From Magicicada septendecula (taxonomy: Eukaryota > Arthropoda > Insecta > Hemiptera > Cicadidae): a stretch of 64,000 bases of DNA. Shown here piece after piece: positions 57,817-64,000 of the stretch. The first letter of the stretch is position 1; the number at the start of each line of letters is the position of its first letter. The position numbers were made by a program, and so were the translations under genes. The stretch spans positions 354,564,302 through 354,628,301 of the forward strand of contig CM068374.1 of the NCBI GenBank assembly GCA_034769895.1, in the 5' to 3' direction. The notes beneath the pieces are model-generated. The model had not been told where the DNA came from, ran no database searches, and saw only the letters and a list, made by a program, of their open reading frames with translations.

Positions 57817-60800
57817 ATATTCAAGTTTTAAGTCTCAGACTTAGCTAATTAGTTATCAGCCTTCAAGCAAGCTGTCAGTTACACATCGGCAGCTGGTTCA
57901 GTCATTTTGTTATGATGCGTTGTCACGAAGCATTCCACATTTGGTGGATAATTGTTGCACACTGATCTACATATGGTTCAGGAGAAACAGACTTTCAGAT
58001 GAGTGCAAAACAAAATGTGAAATAAGAAAAAATTATTTATCGGGGTTTTGTAAATGATTGAGTGGCAAAGTAATAACTGAGCGGTAGGGCCTAAAGTACC
58101 TGTAAAAGCATAGATTTCAGTTCATTTTTAAAAATATGACTTACAGTTAATACAAATTTCATTTTTTCAATTAATTTGTTTAATTGTTTGTTTGTTTCCT
58201 TAGTTTAATTTAACTGTTTCTTAGTTTTTATTCTGTATGTACGCGTTATATACTGCATTCAAGTGTATAATAATTGTAATACCCACTAAGTGTTTTCGTT
58301 ATGCAAAATATTATAAAACTGTATTATTTAGTAATTTTACTAAGTTATATTACATTATTACTTATTATTATTTAGTATAACAGCCTATTTAAAATAGGAA
58401 CACTTTTCTTTTGAATGCCTAAGTATATTTTGATGGAAGACTTGAAGCATTCTTATGAGTGATGCATCTTGGTAACAGTGGAATTAGTGCTACCAAAGGA
58501 CACATGAAGCTCATATCCAATCACCTTCTCCAGTAGTGACAAGTATAGATAATAAATAAATTTAAAGACAAAGATAGTTGGACTTATCTTTACTTTGTGG
58601 GTATGTGAACATTTGCCAGTTAACCAACCCTCTGTAGTTATGTCCTTAGTAGGAATCTATCAGCTCAGTGTAGAGAGAATGGCATATACAAATAGGAGGC
58701 TTACATCTTCATAATCTTATACAGCTAAAATCGTAGTCATTGTAACATGGCCAACTACAGTGTGCAGACCCTGGTTACATGATCCAACTTATGATTTTCT
58801 GTACTTGCAACTGGAGTCGCAAGGCTCTCCATAAGGATAATTTATAATTAAACTAATAATTTGCATACATAAGTGTATGCGGCATAAGTATGTACCATTG
58901 TTTATATAGTTGCTTTTGCACAGAATTACTTTCACCTAAACTTTTTTATTTTATACTACAAGTCTGTGTTTACCCTTTGTCAGTGTATGTACGTGCATGT
59001 GAGTCTGTCTCCAAAAGTTTACTGCAAGTTCAAGTAGACATAATCGAGCATTAAGAGAAACACACACACACACATACACAATTTTCCTTAGGAAAGTGTT
59101 AATCTTTGTCACTCAGTTATCAAAACAGTTATAAAGGAGAAAGTGAGAATAATGGAGTATGTGAAAGAAAATGAGGTATGATTAAATTTGCAGCATTTTC
59201 AACAGTTTAAGATTTGGTTAAATTGAATTATTATCATTATTATTATTACAGTACTGTATTGTACTATTGTTCCCCAAGGCAATTACAGAATTGTAATAAT
59301 TACTGTTGTGTTTTTGTTGGTCTTCTCCTTTAATTATTATTATTATTACTATTATTTACTGTTCAACAGGGCTCCAATTTACAAATCCGACCCAAAGCCT
59401 TTTTTTAAAAATGGATCTCGTCTGTACTCACCAACTGTCTCTACTGACAAATGAGTAAAGTGAGGTTTAATTTTAATTTAAACACACACACACACACACA
59501 CACACAATCTAAAGGTGAGAAGCCCGTTGGAAACAATTGAGACTCGACAGCTGAGACATATGTGATGGGAATGGCAGATGAAAGAATGCTGGTAGGGATT
59601 TGGAAAAAGAAAAAAGAAAGGGTGTCTCTCCTAAAAATGAAAAGAGTAAGTCTCTTGCATGGGGCAGAGGCCTTTTGCAGATGATAACAAAAGAATTACA
59701 AGAGAATTGTATGTAATTGTCACACTCCCTTCAGTCTGTCAGGGAAGTGTGACAGTCCTTCTAAGGTAGACAAGTTGTCAGTTATAACATGATATTTATA
59801 TATATACATATATATACACACACACACACACATACATAATACACCCCTTCCTACCATGAGCTTTCACTGAATATGGTTAAATGCAGACTGGTTTGTCTCT
59901 GTCAGCGGTGAGCTGTACCATGTTTAGAGTGTGCAACAGACCATGGGCATAATGCTTGAGGGAAGATGGTAAAAAAAGAAAATGTGGGCTAGTGAGATAA
60001 CTAAAGCTATGAGTGTGAGTCATTGATGACTCTCAAATGGACACAAACTATGAAGGAAGCAAGAGATAGGATAGGATGGAGATGAGCTATTGCCTCAACA
60101 CTTCAGGCAGAAGAGCATAAGGAAAAAGTAAAAGGAACAGGGGTTTAGTGGCTTCATTTATAGGAAAGTTTCAAGAAAATGCACATTTCTCATAATAATT
60201 TAAACGTTTCCTGTCTTAAATTAAACATTCTAAGACTAAATTTATTAGTAAAAATTTCTGAGAAGAAAACAAGAAAATCTGTAATAATTACAGGTAACAA
60301 CAATATTATTGTGTACATTTTGAAGATGATTAAATGATTGCATATGAGGCAGTCATAGAAGATGAAGAAAATATGGTCAAAGATCCAGAAAATGATTTTA
60401 GGGGAAGAAGGAAAATGCAGATCTCATATACTTATGATAAGGGATTCTAAGATTTAAAAAATGTTGTAGGTTGTTAGAGATGTATAAAAAGCTTTTAATA
60501 AAGTTTCTAGAGAAAACTTATGCTCAGACAAAGTAGGATGCAAAGATCTTAAAAGTCTAAAACCTGAAGAATAAGAAAATTATGGGATATTATAAAGACA
60601 TATCGTCTAATTACTTGATTAGAATAATTAATTCAAAAAATGTATAAAAATAATGTTAAATGCATAATAAGTAATAGCAGAGAGTCAGAAACTATTAAAT
60701 GAAAAGGAGCATTAAGATAACTGTAGGAGTGAGTTCACCATTATTCATAATAAATAAATATAATTGATGTGATAAAAATATGTTCAACAAAAAGTAAAAA

Positions 60801-61426
60801 TTTAAAAATAGGTCACCTAAAAATATATAATGTTAAATATAAAATACTTTAAATTTTTTAATGTTAACACTATATTTTAATCTAACCTACATGTAACATA
60901 ACGTATCCTGGTATTTTTAGTAGACCGATGAAGATGATTAATTTCATGAATTTTGTCTCAAATTCAGTGCTTCTGCGATCTAGTGGTGAACATATAAAAC
61001 AATTGATATCAATGATCTAATTACAGTAACTTTCTATAACATACTAATTTTTTTTTTATGTGGAACCAGTAAATAACATACTTTAACATTTAATTGTTAT
61101 TATAATTATTTTCATCATATATTTCTGACTAATTAACAATAAAAATTAGTAATCTTATACGGCAGTATTAATTTAATATTTTTATCCACAAACAGCCATC
61201 TTTGTAAAGTTTCTGCACAGAAATGTTATTTCTATCTTTTTTATGTTAACAGGTTCCCAATATTTATTTTAAGGTGCGAGAAACATCCCTTTTAAACAGT
61301 TTTTCCATGCACAGCTAAACTTATCAAATATTATACATTTTTTTAACCTGTGCAGCTTGTTTCCTTTCTCTATCTATTCGTCTCACCTCTCTCCGTCTAT
61401 CTCTCTTTCCCTCACACACACACACA
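57817..61426. other. Non-coding flanking DNA, no gene seen
   Basis: No ORF of note on either strand. Microsatellites: (AC)n at 59482-59506, TA/CA mixed at about 59795-59834, ATT/ATTATT runs at about 59228-59250 and 59335-59355. A 13-pair hairpin lies at 59718-59754. The left edge is the end of element A; whether this is host sequence or older repeats cannot be told by eye. Confidence 0.5.
59482..59506. repeat. (AC)n microsatellite
   Basis: An uninterrupted dinucleotide run. A second, mixed TA/CA tract follows at about 59795-59834. Confidence 0.9.
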
Positions 61427-64000
61427 CAGTGGCGGCTTGCCCATAATGGTTCTCGGGCGCAGCCCTCCCAATAAAATAAAAAGTAATAATTAATTATTAA
61501 TTTTTAACAAATCAATTAAAAAAGTTCCTATACACATCAAAACAATAATACAACGGAAAACATTTGACGTTTAAAGTCCGGAGTTGAGTTGCGGGCGTTG
61601 GCCATAGAGCCCAAAGCTACTATGTGCAGTGTAAATGGAAAATACAGCATACAGCTCTAACTGTGCGGTGACGTCAATCAACTGTGTTCTTACGGACATG
61701 CTGGGACTCCATCCTTGGCCACGCATGCGCAAATCATCTCAGCCAGCGCCAGCGGCCAGCAGTGTAGCAGTTATTGGCACTCCTTGTTTGCAAACAGAGT
61801 TATTGTGTTTAGTGTGTGATTAATGTGTGTCATAATGAATAACATGGATTCTAATTTTGTAATTACGAATGATGTAAGTAAAATTATTAGCCAAGGGATA
61901 AAGAACTTAGAACACAGGGTTGAACTTAAAAGATTAGGGCCTCCTAGGCCTAATATGGTGATTAATCAAGTACAAAAATCCACTAAGAGTAGGAATAGCT
62001 ACAATCGGAAATTTAGTATTCATTTGTATAATTATGCTGATTGGTTGTGTGGGTGTGGAATAAAAAACTATTTTTCTGTTACCCGTGCATAGTAATGGGC
62101 ATTGGGCGTACAGGATCGCACCTGGACTGTAGATGGTGTCTCGGATATTAAGCATTTGAGTGAAAAACTTAAAAAACATAAATTAAGTGAAAAACATATA
62201 AATGCGTGTATCGAGTATGCAGTACTTGGGAAGGTTGACATTAGATCTCAGTTAGACAGTGCATATAAATTAAGAATTCAAAAGTTAAATGAGGAAGTAT
62301 CAAAAACTCGGTACATTTTAAGTAGTTGATTGATGCTGTGAAGTTTTGTGGGGCTTTTGAACTTGCATTAAGGGGGCATGATGAAAGTGGCACTGACACA
62401 TCTAACAACCCTGGCATATTTCGTGGTCTTGTCAACCTAATGGCAGAGTTAGACTCTACATTTAAAACAACATATTGAAAAAAGCAATAACCGAGTATTT
62501 TTAGGGCTTTCCAAAACCATCCAAAATGATTTACTTAATTCCATATATGCCGTGTGCTTGGAAATTATATGCGACAAAATTACTCAAACTAAATATATTG
62601 CTATTGAAGCCGATGAGACAACTGACTGTGCTACCTTGTCTCAGCTAGTGTTTGTTGTCAGCTACGAGTTAAATGGGGTTGTAAATGAAAGATTTGTTAG
62701 TTTTGAAGTACCCAAAGGTCATGACGCAGCATCTGTTAGTGAAGCAATTTTTAACGAGCTGGAAAAGCTAAAAATTGACAAAACACCTGAAAGAGTGATT
62801 GCTCAAAGCTACGATGGCACTTCTGCCATGAGTGGCCAGCACAGGTGTGCAGGCAAGAGTCAAACCTGTGTACAAAAATGCACATTTCGTACACTGCTAC
62901 GCGCATCAACTAAATTTGATCATTGAACGCTGCGCAACACAAAATAAACAGATAAAAATATTTTTCAGTAATGTTGAAGCATTTTCATCCTTTTTTTCAC
63001 AATTGACTAAAAGAACAGCAGTACTTGACGACATTATGAAAAAACGAATACCAAAGAGCTCTGGCACTCGTTGGAACTTCAAGTCTAGAATTGTCAGCAC
63101 ATTATTTAAGTATAAAAATGAAATAGAAGAATGCTTAAATAAAATATTAGACGACGACATCAATGATTATACAACTGTAAACAAAGCAGTTGGTTTAAGC
63201 AACCTTCTTAAAGACAACAATTTCATTTTCTAGGTAACATTTTTTAATAAAATAATGCCCCATTGTGATATTTTGTACAACAAGCTTCAGAACAAGGCAA
63301 TCGACTGCATCAAGGCCTTAAAATATATAGGTGATTTAAGTCTATAATCCAAAAAATAATAAACTTGCCTGAGGTTGACCAGCCCAGTTCTAGCGAACTT
63401 GATGGAACTGAAAATGATTTATCTTGTTCAGGCCCCAGTAGAAAACGTGGCCGATTTGAAGATAGAAGACACATTGTGGCAAAAGAAGTGTGTGATGTTA
63501 TCATGACTGGAATTGACAATCGCTTTAATTTCTTAGATCATTTGTCGGTAGCTAAGTTATTTCAGCCAAGTTTGTTTCCTGAGTTCAAAAATAAATTTCC
63601 TGAAAATGAATTAGAAATTGCTGTAAATTTATTCCAGTTGAATAAAATAGAACTGAAACAAGAGTTGGTAGTAATATACAGTAGAAGTGATTTTTCTGAG
63701 GCAACAGGCTCATTACGGTTGCTTAATTTTATTTATGATAATAATCTGAGAGATGTGCTCCCTGAATCAGTGAAATTACTTCAGATCATCTGCACAATCC
63801 CAATGACCACTGCAGAAAGTAAAAGATGTTTTTCAACTTTACAGCGAATAAAGACTTTTACCAAGAGCACAATGAAAGAAGGTAGACTCAGCGCACTCGC
63901 CATGTGTTCAATTGAAAAGAAATTATTATCTACCCCCAATTTCAATGAACGTATGATCAACTACTTCGCTACACAGAAGGAGAGGAGGATGGACTTCTGC
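61427..64000 (+). mobile_element. hAT-superfamily DNA transposon, 3' end beyond the window
   Basis: The left end starts CAGTGGCGGCTTGCCC, a hAT-type terminus beginning CAG, set in a CA microsatellite so that its 8-bp target duplication (acacacac if present) cannot be told from the repeat. The transposase relic follows on the plus strand and reaches the window edge. The right terminal repeat is not visible. Confidence 0.8.
61823..64000 (+). pseudogene. hAT transposase, ZMYM1/DUF4371-like, multiply broken
   Basis: Pieces in three frames follow the order of a hAT transposase. The N-terminal part (from ATG 61823 or 61853 region) has a WLCGCG Cys patch like a TTF-type zinc finger. Then come LSEKLKKHK, ALRGHDES (near 62370), the catalytic-core IEADETTDC (near 62600), SYDG-x-SAMSGQH, HCYAHQLNL, SGTRWNF, and the C-terminal hAT dimerisation region (IPMTTAESKRCFSTL, near 63800). 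Breaks: TAG-TAA at 62090-62095, frameshifts near 62327, 62470, 62850 and 63340, and TAG at 63231-63233. From 63341 to the window end one frame is open for 220 codons. It is non-functional. Introns are an unlikely explanation because homology is continuous across the breaks. Confidence 0.85.

Noticed and set aside
61823..63233. hAT pieces as exons of a domesticated ZMYM-type host gene
   Set aside because: The breaks are stop codons and one-base shifts with homology continuous across them and no splice-site pattern; the hAT terminus upstream fits a transposon relic.

Overview
This is a AT-rich, repeat-dominated stretch of an animal genome, most probably an insect or other arthropod (the species cannot be read from the sequence). 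Evidence: eukaryotic retroelements (Penelope-like, Ty3/Gypsy LTR elements), a hAT DNA transposon, microsatellites, and no bacterial gene organisation. I see no host gene. Almost every base up to about 57.8 kb belongs to a Russian-doll nest of transposable elements.

Layout. (1) 1-1197: the 3' end of a Penelope-like element (reverse transcriptase end plus GIY-YIG endonuclease). (2) 1198-57816: an old Ty3/Gypsy element, here called A, with 2.05-kb LTRs at its two ends, a gag and a pol broken by nonsense codons, and a long non-coding 3' region with tandem stem-loop repeats. (3) Inside A, 11240-48210: a tandem array of a related Gypsy element, B, in the order LTR-gag-pol-LTR-gag-pol-LTR-gag-pol-LTR, three internal regions and four 3.1-kb LTRs with a period of 8.80-8.85 kb. 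(4) Inside the fourth B LTR, 39949-47348: a non-autonomous LTR element, C, on the minus strand, with a 4-bp target duplication. (5) Inside the 3' LTR of A, only 22 bases from its 5' edge, 49095-55783: a second non-autonomous minus-strand LTR element, D, a diverged relative of C, also with a 4-bp target duplication. (6) 57817-61426: unassigned non-coding DNA with microsatellites. (7) 61427-64000: a decayed hAT transposon with a ZMYM/DUF4371-like transposase, running off the window.

How the parts work. A and B encode Gag with a long N-terminal coiled coil and an Asn-rich, Arg-rich tail, then protease, reverse transcriptase, RNase H and integrase with a GPY/F module. Gag and protease are joined by an apparent -1 ribosomal frameshift (heptamer TTTAAAC in B, CTTAAAC in A) followed by a stem-loop. 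No copy in the window looks autonomous: A has five nonsense codons, and all three B copies carry an Asn in place of the first Asp of the YVDD catalytic box plus a frame break between protease and reverse transcriptase.

The most unusual material is in C and D. Each has LTRs, a primer-binding site, a polypurine tract and a single ORF of a kind I do not recognise, but no pol. Between ORF and 3' LTR both carry a conserved non-coding segment: a 119-base block that is the same length in both and differs at four positions, flanked by helices whose paired bases differ between C and D yet still pair, and a 40-base hairpin next to the polypurine tract, also with a compensatory change. This looks like a structured cis-acting RNA of a non-autonomous retrotransposon group.
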